Shown: piece after piece, positions 35,125 to 47,439 of the stretch
Numbering within the stretch: the stretch's first letter is position 1
How the letters are laid out: each line of letters starts with the position of its first letter
Origin: Stropharia rugosoannulata
Lineage: Eukaryota; Basidiomycota; Agaricomycetes; Agaricales; Strophariaceae
Direction of reading: 5' to 3'
NCBI GenBank assembly: GCA_028532985.1
Contig: JANCIK010000005.1
Location: 1 to 64,000 of the forward strand
Length of the DNA: 64,000 bases
The notes under the pieces: generated by a model
What the model was told of the DNA's origin: nothing
What the model saw: the letters and a program-made list of their open reading frames with translations, nothing else
The model's database searches: none
Position numbers and translations under genes: made by a program

Positions 35125-36965
35125 GATGGATAGAAAAATGAGTCACATATGTCTATGGTGTTCGCCTCACTCCTTTCTTGGTTTGGGATGTATTGAACAA
35201 TGGAAAGTTGCTGTGGCCCTTGCGGATCCTGTATTATCCGAAGGTTGATGAGATAATTGGTCATAAGCCAAGCCATATGAAGGTTGACTTGGGAGGGAAT
35301 AGTCATTAGCTCTGTCATATGGTTTGGGCACTGTTTTATGACGATTGACATGTTCACCGCGCCTTGCTTTTAAGTGGACCTGCTTGATATGTCTCAGTAG
35401 ATTACCAGAGCCGGCTATGTCTACACTCTGTCCCACAGGTTTCTGTCCAGTCGCATTTCATACATAGCTTGTCATTTTATTGTTCCGGATACGATGAATT
35501 CGTATCAAGTGGTTATCTATGTCATCCAAGCCGACAAATTGATACCCACAATTACTTAGCCTGCCACCTCTGGTGCACTTCATGCCACACGTGCCAAGGT
35601 GGTCAACACGTGAGCTTGACGCGTCTGCCGTGTGACCTGCTGCGTCCCGCGATTTACGCAACTGCCGGTGGCTTGACGAAGTCGCACCCTCCACATAATT
35701 TGCGGTGAAACTACTCAAAGAATGGTTGTTGGTTGTTACATAAGGATATGAAGGATCAGAAGTTACCAATGGCATTGGTAGTTCTGCATAAAGTTGATTG
35801 AAATTCCTGCTGTCGGGTTGGGTGTCCAGCAATTCCTGGAATTCGTCATTGGTGAAAACTATGTATCCAGTTGAGTTGTTCTGATATGAAGACATTGTAA
35901 AGTGTACCAAAAATGCAACGCTACTTGAGGAATGTAGAGCCGAAGACAAGAGGAGGACAGGGCAAGGATTGACGCTGCAAGTTCGTCAGAAAATGGGGTA
36001 GTGGCTGTTACGACCTCGTTGTGGATGGGATGAAAGAAGGATACGCCACTCTCTATTGCCTGGCACCTTTGGATTTCATACGACGTATTCTATGGAGTTG
36101 TCGCAATCAGCATTGGCTCTAAATTTGAGAATTTAATAAGTACCTTTGACTCCATTGGCATTCCGTAATCTCTGGAATGCGATGCAACAGCATATTGTCC
36201 AGCGTTGTTCTAACCTCTAGCATCTTCTGGATGGTGCGTCGGTGGACCAGGTGAGCAAGGAGTTAATGGATTGATGTACTCGTCTGCATGCACAGAAGGA
36301 GTCTGAAGCTGAATAGAATGGTAAGCTTAGTGATGACTGCATTGTTGGACTGATGAGACAAGTTCTCGAGAAAACCGAGGTATTTATACCAAGCAGACGT
36401 CGTTGCTTAAGAGTCAATACTCTGAGTACACAGCTCTATTTGGTGAAAACGGTGGCATCGTGTTATTGTTCTCGAACGTGGCCGATGTTGTTCCTTTGGG
36501 CCACTTGTTCGCTCATAGACAACCGAGTCACGGCCACAATTTCAATCAAGTGGCACAGTCAGCTACAAGACACCTTTCTCTCCAAATAGGGATGTTTCCT
36601 TATAGAAACCCGACCCCACCTCCATGGTCAAAGTTCACACAATCCACGCGGGCGAATGTCCTTGGCCATTTTCGACCTTGAACTTTCAAGTGAGACCCAA
36701 TAAATTATTAGGTAATGTTATGTCGCGTTGGTTGAGTTGCGTAGACAGAGTTCTCTACCAAGTCACTTGTTTGGCTGAACCAAGCTTTGAGGTTGATCCT
36801 GAGCGTATAGAAATAATCAAGGGGCTGAGCTGAATTATTATGCTCTGTTAAATCAGTCCAACTATTCAATTCGTGAATAACACTGCTAAACATACACCTT
36901 ACTTAGAGACAAAGAAAAAGTACATATTCGATCTTATACCTCCCTGTTCAGCACTCGTTTAAATA
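35125..36965 (-). repeat. Segmental duplication A, copy 1 (partner 48645-50020)
   Basis: About 1.8 kb aligned in the same orientation with 48645-50020, with long identical stretches (for example around 36350-36420 and 36625-36700). It carries the zinc-finger remnant at 35150-35895 plus its upstream region. The right edge falls within a few bases of the stop codon of the seven-helix gene (36967). Copy 1 has about 300 bases at 35930-36215 that copy 2 lacks. Confidence 0.8.
35150..35895 (-). pseudogene. C2H2 zinc-finger protein, frameshifted (copy 1)
   Basis: The frame starts at an ATG (35895, MSSYQNNSTGY). It has an acidic, Asn/Tyr-rich N-terminus (FTNDEFQELLDTQPDS), a linker VEGATSSSHRQ, then a first Cys2His2 finger (C-x3-C..., NCGYQFVGLDDIDNHLIRIH). 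A TGA follows. Downstream, the second finger survives in pieces: CDWTETC in one frame and SGNLLRHIKQVHL in another, separated by a small deletion relative to copy 2. The AT-hook seen in copy 2 is also lost here. It looks like a dead or alternatively spliced transcription-factor gene. Confidence 0.65.
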
Positions 36966-36966
36966 A

Positions 36967-38218
36967 TTAGACCATTTTCTCCTCATAGGCAGTCCCTGAA
37001 ATATTTGGTGACATCTCCGAAGAGGCTTCCTCGTGAAACTCCAAGTTGGTGATAGTCTGTCCTCGCCCAGAGCCTTCAGGACTCCGCGTAGCTAATGCTA
37101 CTCTGGCGACCATAATAGTGGGGGCAGCTCCCTAAAAAAGGCTGGAATCAGCAGAGTACTCATGGCTATAGGTTTCAAATAATGGACGTACTGCAGTTAC
37201 CAGAAACAGCTGTGTAGTAAACTCTTGCAAGTCGGTTATGGTGGCTTCTGTAGATAAGGAAGTAGGGATAACTCCCTGAATGGCATAGAAAATCGAGACT
37301 ATGGTGTATACAGCCGCTGATTGCACGATGCTATCTAGGATAGCAACGAATGTACGCCTCTGCGAGTCGCCTTTCGTCTCTCGTGATACGCAGTAGATCC
37401 GGTAAGCAATCATGGTCGATGTTAACACTGTAGAGCCAACCGACATGAATATTGCTGCCGCGAGGAGATGGTTAAGAAGTGCTGCAACAGGTGGGGATGG
37501 AAAGAGGTGGTTTATACAGGCAATGATTATGAGGGCAAGGTTTAATGCTGTTCATTATGTAAAATAATGAAGGTTTTCAAAAATAAGAAAGACTTGCCGA
37601 CTTCCGCAAGAATAAATGTGACAGGAAGTGCGATGGCGCGTATAGACTGTCCCCAGACATGGTAGCAGCGCCATGTCTGACTAATATAAGCATTTAATAC
37701 TCAGGAAACAGTAGAACCGTACCAGTAGTGCATCGGCAAGAGTTGTGAGGACGAGGCTGCCACAGTCTGCCACCAAAACAGCCCAGCTTATAGCCAGTTC
37801 CCTGTAGATTGTGACGAATGTACCGTCAATAGGCAGCCCGATAGATTTCATAAATGCTTGTTGAGTGATGAACCAATTAACCGCAACCAGCATAATGTTA
37901 ACCAGGAACATTGCTGTGATTGCGGCGAGTATGGATACGTTTGCCTTGGACACACCCTTCCTGCGCACTGGTTGCTACTCAGGATGATTTCATGGAACTT
38001 TAGCAGCATTTATACTCACAGTATATGTACACCGTGCACGCGTAAATAATGGAATACATTCCTGTGAAGCCGTGGCGAAAGATGTTAGAATTTGACTCGC
38101 AGAGTTAGGCAAACGTACCGAATAACAACACGTTAAACATGGCGGAGTTAAATGATGCAGCTACAAGGCCGTACTCCATGGAAGGCGAGGGAAGCCCGGA
38201 ACTGTTAGAAGAAGACAT
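36967..38218 (-). CDS. Seven-helix integral membrane protein of a basidiomycete family
   Basis: Exons 38218-38119, 38061-38020, 37967-37723, 37676-37598, 37547-37192 and 37131-36967 close in phase to 328 aa. Hydrophobic helices include SMEYGLVAASFNSAMFNVLL, YSIIYACTVYIY, a SILAAITAMFLVNIMLVAV span, and WAVLVADCGSLVLTTLADALL. Motif WRCYHVWGQSIR follows helix 4, and the C-terminal cytoplasmic tail begins APTIMVARVALATRS. This arrangement is common in Agaricomycete genomes as receptor-like or transporter-like proteins of unknown function; I see no pheromone-receptor signature. The intron after exon 4 uses a GC donor (G|GCAAGT) with a normal acag acceptor. The stop codon abuts segmental duplication A. 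Confidence 0.8.
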
Positions 38219-39315
38219 GTCAACAGTTGAATGAGTCCAGTGGGGCAAAGATTGGTAGAAACAGACTCCCTTTATGCAGTCAAACTGCGTGCCAGTGAGA
38301 ATATTAAGGTATTATCGGTCGTTATCAGTTAGGGTATATAAATATCGTAGAACTTCTATTAAGACATTGATCTAAGGAAAAAGTTAGGGCGCTCAGAAGA
38401 GTGCCTGGGAAGTGCGCTACCAGAATGCAAACAACGCATTATCGCTCTTCCGTGAGCATTTGGGGCGGGTTCAGGGTATCAGACTGTTGTTTCCTTTTAG
38501 TACTAGCTGGTACTGAACCTACCAATTGCCGTGGGGCTTTCTCACACTTCAACTTGCCAATAAACCATAGCATAATTATCCACGATACTAATGTCCAAGG
38601 TCTTCGATGCTCAGATGGACATTATAAATAACAACGACACTGGAGACCCACTCATTAAATTAAGCACAAGTATGATGGTAGAAGCACTGCCAGCCAATTG
38701 ATACGTGAGAAAGCAGTGAAAGAAAGCCTAAAGCCTGTTGACGTGCCTGTGTACATTTGATCTGAAACCTCCGCAGTACCCGACGCCACCTTCTCTTTCC
38801 GACGTGGGATTACTCCTTAGTTCTCAGCAACACTGATAAGATGCCCGTGATGGCTGATGAGCGCAATATAGCAACATTGATTGTATCAATAACAGAGAGT
38901 ACTCGAGAAAAGGTTATGAGGGGCACTTGAAGGCATGACAATTAGAGACTTTGCGACTGGTCGAATAAAATAGATCAGGCCAGGGCGGACGCGTTTGTGC
39001 GCGAGCGTGTACGCCGTAGTTATTGCTTATTGAAGGGCATATTGATGAAAGTGCAAAAGATGGGTGTTATCTTGAACGAAAAACGCTAGATTAGTTGTGG
39101 CATGGAAGTACGGAAGAATAAAGGATATGGGAATGGAGGAAGTGAGATGAGACGTGGCTCATCGTATGAAAAAAAGGACTGCACTACTTTGGGAATGACG
39201 TGTGGAAAAGCCCGAGTAAGAAAATACACTAGGTAGAGGGAAATAATGGCTTTGAATAGACCAGCTGAGAAAAGCAGAAGAGAGCAGCGTAAATCAATTC
39301 ACCAAGGTTCATATA
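38219..39315. other. Intergenic, nothing recognised
   Basis: Upstream region of the seven-helix gene followed by AT-rich sequence with short frames only. Confidence 0.45.
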
Positions 39316-39322
39316 TTGAACA

Positions 39323-39470
39323 TCCCAGGCGCTCAGCTCCCTAGAGTCAACGACGTCTTAGACCAGGCGTTCTGGTACCTATTCGACTTTTACCACGGGT
39401 TGACCTCGTTCTTCGTACTCAATGCCAGCGACAATGCGTCGCTGCCGGTAAGAGGGCTCATTTTCAGACC
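39323..39470 (+). pseudogene. Fragment of a DUF4436 gene
   Basis: About 150 bases match 34155-34298 of the DUF4436 gene in the same orientation. Protein words are DQAFWYLFDFYHGLTSFFVLNASDN against DQAFWYPFDYYHASTSFVVLNANDN, split here by a few changes. No other exon of the family is present nearby. The substitutions are mostly synonymous or conservative, so the fragment comes from a functional relative, not from random decay of the local gene. Confidence 0.75.
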
Positions 39471-39654
39471 CGTCCGAGCTGGTAACCTTCTTGCAGCCCA
39501 GTATGCTTGATATTTGTATTGATGTGGCTAGTCCTCAGAGTCTCTTCCCCACGGAGACGTTTGGAGGGGCGCAGCGAAAGTTCTCCCCAACATCTAACAT
39601 GCAGTGAATCAGCCAGAGAAGCGGGGCAATGTGTAAATTCAAATATTAAACTAC

Positions 39655-41425
39655 TTAGCCATAAATCAAAGCAACATCTAGTAAAACTACACTATTCGAC
39701 TGCGGTACCACAATCCGCCCCGAATGCTCATCTAAAGCAGGCGGTGCGGTGGGTGCGTACAACCGCGACGCACAATATCTTTTCAGCGCAATCACCCTCG
39801 TACCTGAATCAGACCCGCCACGTGCACGGATAGAGATCGCCCGCTCGTCCAGGCCTGATACGATGACTTCATGCGCAGACCCGAGCATGTGCTGCGTGTT
39901 CACGAACTGCATCCCAGGCCAGGTGTCCAGCACCATGCGGAGCTGCGGTACTTCTGAGCTGGTGCAGCTGTTGAACTTGAAGTCTAGCTCAAGCTCAAGC
40001 TCGAACTCGAGTGAGCAGAGCGACTCGCCGATGACGAGGAGCAGCCTGCATGATTTTTGGGTACGTGCGACGGTGAGGGTGCGGGGGATGTTCACACCGT
40101 AGACGTCTATTTCCCAGATTTTGAGCATACCTTCCGGCCCCTGAGTGTCCGCGCGGTGTAGTGCTGCGAACGCGGGCTCGTAGCTCCAGAGGGTGAAGGT
40201 GAATAGTTCTAGCGTCAGAATCAGGCTTTCCGGGAGTAGCTGTATCTTACACTTCATGGAGACGGAAGGTCAGGTATAGTTTCTAAGACAAACGCGGAAC
40301 CGAGCACTTACATTCCGCATGACGAGACCGAGCGACCAGTATTTGCTCTCCGGCTCACGCCATTTTATGGTGTATAGGTTAGCCCTGTTCCTGGTAAAGC
40401 CCGCAGTGGTTGTTGTAAATGCAAAATCGGAGCCATGCAGGGAGATACATTGGATATGCCTGACCATATTCGAGTACGAAACCGAGGCAAGGAGGGATGC
40501 CCTGAGCCAATCACCATGGTCCCCTCGAACTAGCTCTACCCCCCATATCTGTACGCGACCGCGTCTGGGATTGGGCCGGCCCGCTGCAGAGTACTCCTCC
40601 TGGAGCGAGAACGCCACAGTGAACTTCAACACAGGTGATGCGAGGTCGAGGTCGACAGACGTCTGTATACTCTTCCTCCCCCTCATGCTGAATTGAGCTT
40701 TGATGAGCAGGCGAGGCGCGCTGGGCGTAGGCGCGCTAAGATCGACGTAATACACCTCGGCCATTGCAGACGTGATCAGGAGCCACCGCCCGCCGGGGAC
40801 GATATAGACGGACTCGATCGCGCTGGGTACCGCTAGCTTTCGCTCGCGGGCGGACCGCCCGTCTCCGGATGTCCATCCGCGTTCGGCGCTTTTCCAGAGA
40901 AGGAAAGTATGCTCGAGCTCGTCTGCGGTGTGCATGGACTTGGGTCGATCGAGGACAGGCGGATACGCCTTGGTAAGCATGTGTTCGTGGATGTAGTGTT
41001 CCCAGAAACACCGCTCGCGGCTTGCGGACAAGAAAAGCTTACACACCTGAAATGATATGGGGTCAGCAGTGGATAGTAGCGGTTTTGTGTTGTATTGACG
41101 TACCCTCCGCACGCGAAGCATGTCTCTCCATGAGATAAATTTCAGTACTTCGATGACCAGTTCGAACGGGAGTGACGAAAACGTGGTGGACTTTTTGATT
41201 GACCGGACCTATATATTTCTAGTAAATAAGTATATTACAGTATTATCTTTGAAGAGAAAAGCTACTAGCCGCAGGCTTGCGTTCTACCTTCTCCACAGGC
41301 ATACCCTGCCGCCGCTTGGCTGAATAGACGAGGTCCTGCAGCGCCTTGATGGATACGGGCGTCATGCCACCTGTCACCCTCAACCTGCGCGGTGCGGCCT
41401 CCCGCTGCGACGAAGACGGGCCCAT
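39655..41425 (-). CDS. F-box protein
   Basis: Probable substrate adaptor of an SCF ubiquitin ligase. Exons 41425-41288, 41208-41104, 41046-40312 and 40251-39655 each end in phase 0 and give 524 aa. The short basic N-terminus is followed by the F-box at about residues 59-105 (SSLPFELVIEVLKFISWRDM, then LRVRRVCKLFLSASRE). A long beta-rich region follows, with repeated aromatic and basic strands (PSAIESVYIVPGGRWLLITS, GRVQIWGVEL, SLILTLELFTFTLW, MLKIWEIDVYG), as expected of a propeller-like C-terminal domain in this large Agaricomycete F-box class. The substrate cannot be inferred. Exon 1 is the least certain part; without it the frame has no ATG before the F-box. Broken relatives lie at 41551-42650. 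Confidence 0.82.
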
Positions 41426-41550
41426 GGGTCTAATACGCGACTGTATGTGTCAGTTACTGCCTACTTATTTGCAAAGTGCCCAGTATAACAAGGAAGAGAG
41501 ACAGCAAATGTTGTAAGTACTGCAATCCTGCTGTGATTGTAAACACCATG

Positions 41551-42430
41551 TCACATGATTGTTGGTAGAAGATTGTCATCAACGTCAAACAAGTCCCAAA
41601 TATATATGCGACCAGGTCTACCGCCGATATGGCTCCTGATAGCGCACGGACGTTGATAGTATTGGAAGGCCATCGGGCCGCCGTACATTAAGCTCGTTGG
41701 TTGTGTACCCGAAGTCTGATATTGTTCAGTGGCGGTTGTGGGACTTGCGAAACGCCGGTGATGGTACCTTTTGACCTTGTCATTTTCAAAGACCCGCTCC
41801 TCCAGTGCAACTGTTCCCAGCTTGGAGACGTGCTTAAATGTATTACATAATAACTTATTGATAAAATTTCCCGAAACGTGAAATAACTGAACACAAAGTG
41901 AAGGGTATGCAATTGGGACTCCCAAAAAGTCCAGTTATGAGCGCTTGAGCTCTCACCATGGTAGGTTAATGTGGTATGCTGAGTAATTTTCCAAGCCCAT
42001 TTTAAACTCTGTCCGGTGTGTCCATTCTTTGGCACGTTCTCAGAGATCAAGTCTCCGTTTTTGAATACGTAGATTCGAGTGGGTATGTTCTCATCGTTAT
42101 GTCGTACTGGTGGGACGATCGAGGGGCGTGACGGAATGGAAGTGGTGCGGCATCCCTGGACAGACGACAACGACGCGGACAATAAGTCGCCTGGTCTATA
42201 TCTCATACTGAATTAAAAACGAACAAAGAGGAAGGAGGAACAGTGGCACCTACATTTCTAAAACGGGTCGTTGATCCGAAGGTTCGAGCTTAGTGGGGCA
42301 TACTTATACTCCGGCCTATAAGACCATATTTGCTGCCCGCGCTGGTTTGGGTCGAGTAGAAGTGGATCACATTGATAGAAAGCATCGTTTGACTCAAGAA
42401 ACGTGACGTTTCGAGGTTGTCAACGTCGCT
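41551..42430 (-). pseudogene. 3' remnant of a second F-box-type gene
   Basis: Minus-strand exon-like pieces lie at about 42400-42260 (SNDAFYQCDPLLLDPNQ), 42206-41960 (YRPGDLLSASLSSVQGC, NIPTRIYVFKNGD, LKWAWKITQHTTLTYHG) and about 41835-41551 (VALEERVFENDKVKRYHH, GRPGRIYIWDLFDV, stop). They match the C-terminal style of the F-box gene next door. The first piece contains an in-frame stop, and no F-box exon is present upstream. The intron in the middle (about 41957-41836) resembles sequences at 43745-43905 and 51600-51745, so it belongs to the duplicated family. Confidence 0.6.
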
Positions 42431-42479
42431 GGCGGTCCTGGAAGGAAGTGAGCACAAAGACAGAAGGTCAGGCATATGG

Positions 42480-42650
42480 TTAGGTGAATGAGTGTAAGTA
42501 CAACGCTCACGTTCCGCATGACGACGGAACGGAAGGGAGGGAGGATGCCCTGAGCGACTCACCATGGTCTCCCTACCTTCAGTACTTTAATAACCAGCTC
42601 GAATGAGAGTGATAAAAGCATTTGGAAGATAATTTATGGACAAATTTTCC
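42480..42650 (-). pseudogene. Shuffled F-box gene scraps
   Basis: Two short matches to the intact F-box gene in the same orientation: 42505-42570 resembles 40310-40330 joined to 40495-40545 (shared ggatgccctgagc and tcaccatggtc). 42575-42610 resembles 41135-41170 in exon 2 (cagtact plus accagctcgaa). Joining distant parts of the gene suggests deletion or template switching. Confidence 0.5.
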
Positions 42651-42659
42651 TGAAGCGTA

Positions 42660-43005
42660 AAATAACCCTCTACTGTCCCCTCGGGTGCCTTCCAGACTAT
42701 GCGAGGGATTGTTCTTCTCTCTACTGCTAAACAGGGACCGAGTCCCCACCCCTCCTACTCGTCGTACACCCCTCGTCTGCGCGCATATGCGCTATCCCTC
42801 CACCATGTATAACAGGTCATTATGTGCCTCCCTCTCCAACTCTTACATTTGTCCATGGCCGGTTTGTCGTTGCATATCGCGCGTATGTGTTCGGATCGCG
42901 TCATTTCGATCTATGCCTTGCCATACATACTCAGCTGGAATGGGGAGATGACGGGCTATACAAAATTATTTTATGTGAAGGAGGACCATGTCGCGCAACA
43001 TTATT
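42660..43005 (+). repeat. GC-rich dispersed repeat family, fragment 1
   Basis: C-rich on +, aligned with about 45330-45510 (shared gtccatggccggttt/cgt, gcgcgtatgtgt or gcgcatatgtgt, and a run of cc-rich words). Fragment of the family described at 44500-46920. Confidence 0.55.
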
Positions 43006-43009
43006 TCGC

Positions 43010-44540
43010 CGGAGTTGCTTCTGGAACCCTCGCTCTCTGAATGATAATAAAAATACATCTGCTCGTGTTTGGGACGTGCATTTAGTTTTTGATCATTGCT
43101 TCTTCCAAGTCAGCTCAGCTTTTCGTCACGCCCACGTAGGGAAATATAGATAGCTCTACGGCACAACTGAGCAACACGGTATGGTTCCCATGAGTTGGCT
43201 AGACGAGTGAGTGGTGGACTTTCATGGTGTAAGGGCCTTTATTTCTCACTTCGATATAATAAATTGACTTACACTTTCCCAATGAATGAACATATTCCAC
43301 GCCAAATATGATCGACTCCTCGAATACATAGGGAAAAGACAAGCTCTCCTCGAACTTGAAGCCTCAGGCGTTGACGAGTGGTACATGTCTGTGATTGCCC
43401 CATAGCCTAAGCAAACTCGACAGCTTTAACAAACATGTTATCAGGTGGATCGCTTAGCCGGGAAGCATTCAATAGGCGATCTTACCACCGCAGCTGCCAG
43501 CATCGCAATTCCAATACTTGATATCACGTTTTCCACTTTCAGCTGTACAATAATCAGAATGAAAACATTTGAGAAGTAGACGGTACACATACGCAGACTA
43601 CCACGCCCATTCCTGTTGTAGCTCAATACATGGTCCTGCATAGATCCATATGTCAGGCATTTCATGCCATACTAATATCTATTAAGGACGATAGGTCAGA
43701 CGAAAACGAGAACAAATAGCAACGCACAAATGATCAAAGCTTACGGATGACCTGGAAGGCATTTTAATATAATTTATGGATAAAATTGCCGGAAGAGTGG
43801 AGTAATCGAACATGAAGTAAGGGAGAGTCACTTCGGGCTGCGGAGAAGTCCAGTTATGAGTTCGTGCCATGGTAAGTTGATATGGTATGCTGAGTGAATT
43901 ATACGAGTCCATTTTATACCGCGCCGGTGGAGAGGATGCCTTGTTTATGAGGGCAATTAGTCGCCCTTATGAGGCTGTAAAACACCCGGTATGGACCAGA
44001 GTATAACCTTGTGGCTTAGCCTTCCCGTCGTTCTTGACAGGTTCATAGTTGTTTGGGATACCTTCATGAGACCAGTGACACCACAAGAAGAGCAAGAGTA
44101 GTAATTTAATTAAGTTAATCAGCATATAAGCTTCGATGAACGGATTGACGTGTTAGAGTGATCCATACAGCTTTGCAGTATTGAAAATAATCCCGCTACA
44201 GATATATAATTTTTTATGGTCAGTAAGTTGGAAGGAGGCTACAGAATTAAGCGAGACGTGGCAGCTTAAGCTTTGGAGAAGTTTAAGCTGGTAGGATGAC
44301 GATTTCCACCTATATGATTCTCACATAAAAGCTTCAGCGGTACACCTGCGCTCTGGCTTTTAAGCTTAAAGCTTTGATGAAATGTTGTGCCGTTGGAGCG
44401 ATGGTCGAGTATTTGAGCACTGATATATCAAGATTAAATTGACTCGCATGCATATCTGGTTTCTTAATGGAAAGTAATCGCCCTGCGGCCAGAAGGGACC
44501 ACCTGGAAGCATTTCCCCCTATATTCGATGCTCCTGCGCC
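43010..44540. repeat. Segmental duplication B, copy 1 (partner 50862-52330)
   Basis: The junction word ttctggaaccctcgctctctgaatgataat begins both copies; long near-identical runs follow (atagatagctctacggcacaactgag; gagtgagtggtggactttcatgg). Both copies end in the head of a GC-rich repeat (gatgctcctgc...cgtgggactt). On the minus strand the copies contain small frames with words related to F-box gene introns and exons. I see no intact gene in either copy. Confidence 0.85.
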
Positions 44541-46920
44541 GGCCGTGGGACTTTGGTCCCCCACGGATCAGCGTGTCTCAGTCGGTGTGACACGGGTGAC
44601 TGTACTTACACTCGACCCTTCCTCCGACCCCGCCCTTCCATCTCCGCTCGACCGCAGTCTGTCCGTCCTACGCGAATTGTCAATACCATCCGGGTACGGG
44701 CATAAAACATCGTGGGTAGCAACCGCGCCACTGCCCTGCCCGCCGAGACGGATTAGCCTGACGCGCTCTGCTGGCTGCTGCCCACAGAGGACGTGTGAGT
44801 CCTTCATTCTCCTATTTGCTCTGCTTTGTCGCGCTGCCCTCCCGTATCCTGCCCGTTTCAACAGCGTGGAACCCTCCCTTAACCTTCTATTGACCCTTCG
44901 GGTGCGTCCTGCCAGGCTATGCGTCCCATCCCAGCTTGCCCCATCCCGTGCCGCCTCCAACAAGCCTCAGCCTCTGTCGCGTACCCCTCGCCAACGCGTA
45001 TTTCACTAAATCCGGTGCTCCCGCGTCCGTTCTCACCTTTGCCCTCCATATTTGTAGGGAGAGGTTGAATCCTCTCTGTCCCATCTCGGCTCGGCTCCTC
45101 TTCCCCAGCTTACAGCTTCCATCATGCGCGTATCCCTCGTGCCCGTTCCCGGCGCCTGTCTCTGCCTATGCCTGCTGCATTCAACATCTACACGCATCCA
45201 TCCATCTGCGTCCTTATATGCTCCCCTCCACCCGGCCCCTTCGCGTCCCTGCCCTGGTTCTGCCGGCCTGTCTGCCAGCTATGTATGATTGTAGGGTGCG
45301 TCGGACTCGCTAGGGATAGTCCTGCTTCTATCTTCTGCTAAAAACGGACTGTGTTCCCTCCCGTTTGTCGTACATCCCTTTTCGACGCGGATCGCATCAT
45401 GGGCGCTGATGTGCGTTCCTCCCCTACTCGTATATCTGTCCATGGCCGGTTCGTTGCTGCGGAACGCGCATATGTGTCTGGACCTTGTCATCTCGACGAT
45501 TTGCGCCTCTACATTGAAGTATTGACAGATTGCCAACCTGTCCCACTCGTGTGCTGCGCCCTCAGTCAGGGCATGGGCAGCATACGCGACGTGTCTGCCC
45601 CGTTCACTGAGCTTCCTTACCACCACTACCCTGCCCGCAAACCCGCATCCTGCCCTGTTATGGATAGGACAGGGGAAGACACTGCATATGAAGATAGGGG
45701 CAGACAAAGCTGACGGACGGGGAGATGCACCATACCGACGGGACAAAGGGTTTAAGGCAATGTCATGAACGGAGTCGACGTCGAAGCGGGCACGGCATAG
45801 GCGGATGCATAACAAGAATGCGGCGTGAAATGGCCCGGCAGCGCAAAACGCCGCAGAATATTGGAGAGGGTCGGGCTAATGATACTTAGAGCGCTTAGGG
45901 TCAGCCACTGAACCTGAGAGGCTAATGAGGAGTCGAGGGGCGCGTACGCACTGCTGCATGTTCTCACCTCACGCCCTACCCAGTCTGCAGAAGGCACCCG
46001 AGTCCGTTGCGCGTCCCTCGCCAACGTGCATACACCCAGGCCTCGCACTCCCCCGGCCCTTTTGCTCACCCTCTCCGCCGGTCGTGGCGGCCTCTCAAGA
46101 GCCTCGCACCATTCCGCCCAGGCCTGGAACGTAGCCGCGCATACTTATCAGGAGACTACCACCGCCCTTCGACATGCATAAACCCCTTCCGTGTTCTTGT
46201 CCCCGCAAGTGTGTCTACCGGTCCGTCTGTCCGCTCTGTCTGCCCGCTATGTTTGTAGGTTGTGTCATGTCTGTCCCCCGTTGAACAGTTGATACGTCCG
46301 CTCCCCCTCTGGCCCGTCTCATCCTAGCCCGCCCCCAGCACACTCGAACCATCGTCATGCGTTCCTCGACAATACGTATACGCCCAGTCCTGGTGCTCCC
46401 GCGGTCCGGTTGCTCCATCCACCGTCCCTCATTGAACAGAGCTCGCCTTGCTTCCCCCGCTGGCCCGTCTGTGTCTCTTTCCCTGCCATTGATCGCCTCT
46501 CGTGCGTCTGCTGCCCCACCCGCTCTGACCTTCCCCGAACAGGCATTGCGTCAACCCCGGCAAGAAATCATGCCCTGGGTGCGCCCCCTTTGGTGGCTTC
46601 CCTCATGTATGCTATGCGTCTGGCCGCCGCCCCTGCCGTTCCGCATCCAGCAGTACTCGGGCGCTGTAGTTCCGGGGCCCTGCGAGTAGGGGATTTGGAT
46701 TTGGGCCATACACCCCCATTGGACGGTGCGTCCCTGCTCGCCGACTGACGTGCGTCCGTGCTTTACACGGCGCTATAGCGTACGTGTCCCCGTGCCCCGT
46801 ATCGTGATGCGCCGCCCCCCGCTGGCCCTTCCTCCCTCCCCGGGAGATTGTGCTGCGTGCGCCTGCGCATCCTTTCTAGTGTAGAGTGCTCTATTCTACT
46901 ATCGTTACGAAACGTAAAGT
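44500..46920 (+). repeat. GC-rich dispersed repeat family, longest copy
   Basis: About 2.4 kb, strongly C-rich on the + strand. Head: gccgtgggactt followed by a variable gap, cacggatcag and tcggtgtgacacgggtga. Tail: agagtgctctattctac followed by AT-rich sequence. Internal landmarks are shared with other copies: gcgctctgctggctgctgc, ggcctctcaagagcctcgcacc, tccgcatccagcagtactcgg. Many frames are open on both strands because of composition, none carries a recognised domain, and copies do not conserve one frame. No terminal inverted repeats, LTRs or poly-A tails are seen. Probably a non-coding transposable or amplified element. Confidence 0.65.
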
Positions 46921-47439
46921 TTAGCGAGAAATGGGACAACCGTCGACGTACCTTGTCGGAGTGGATGTCCTTAATGCTACAATTGCGTCTGTACATCCTC
47001 ACTGGCGCTACTGGATAGTAGTGTCAGTGAGAGCGACGCTAATACACGGATTGCCGCCGCTCGCATACCGCTTTGCTCGAGGACGGCGGAGCGCGGAGCG
47101 CGTATGCCCTGTGCAGTGAGATGCATACAACTAAACTTTCGCAGTCAAATATCTGGAGGCGGATATTTTTTCGTTGGGATTATGGTCCCATTCCCACCGG
47201 TTTAGCTGTATGCGATGCAAATATGATGAGTCTGGGTAGATTGATAATTCCGCGGCTCAGTGAATGTTCCTCCAAAACATATTTCCCAATACAGCGGCGA
47301 AGCACGTACACCGGAAATTTCTAATGAATGAGAAGGAGTTCAGGTTGAGGTTTGAAGTACTTCCCGATTTCTTCCAATATTAAAAAGTGCGTATGGTGTC
47401 CACCACTCGCGATGGGCGGACGATCCCTTGGTTCACTGC
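46921..47439. other. AT-rich spacer between opposed repeats
   Basis: Separates the plus and minus copies of the GC-rich family. The short frames show no support. Confidence 0.4.

Noticed and set aside
45279..45815. Minus-strand frame of 178 codons
   Set aside because: Lies in the GC-rich repeat; other copies of the family do not keep this frame.
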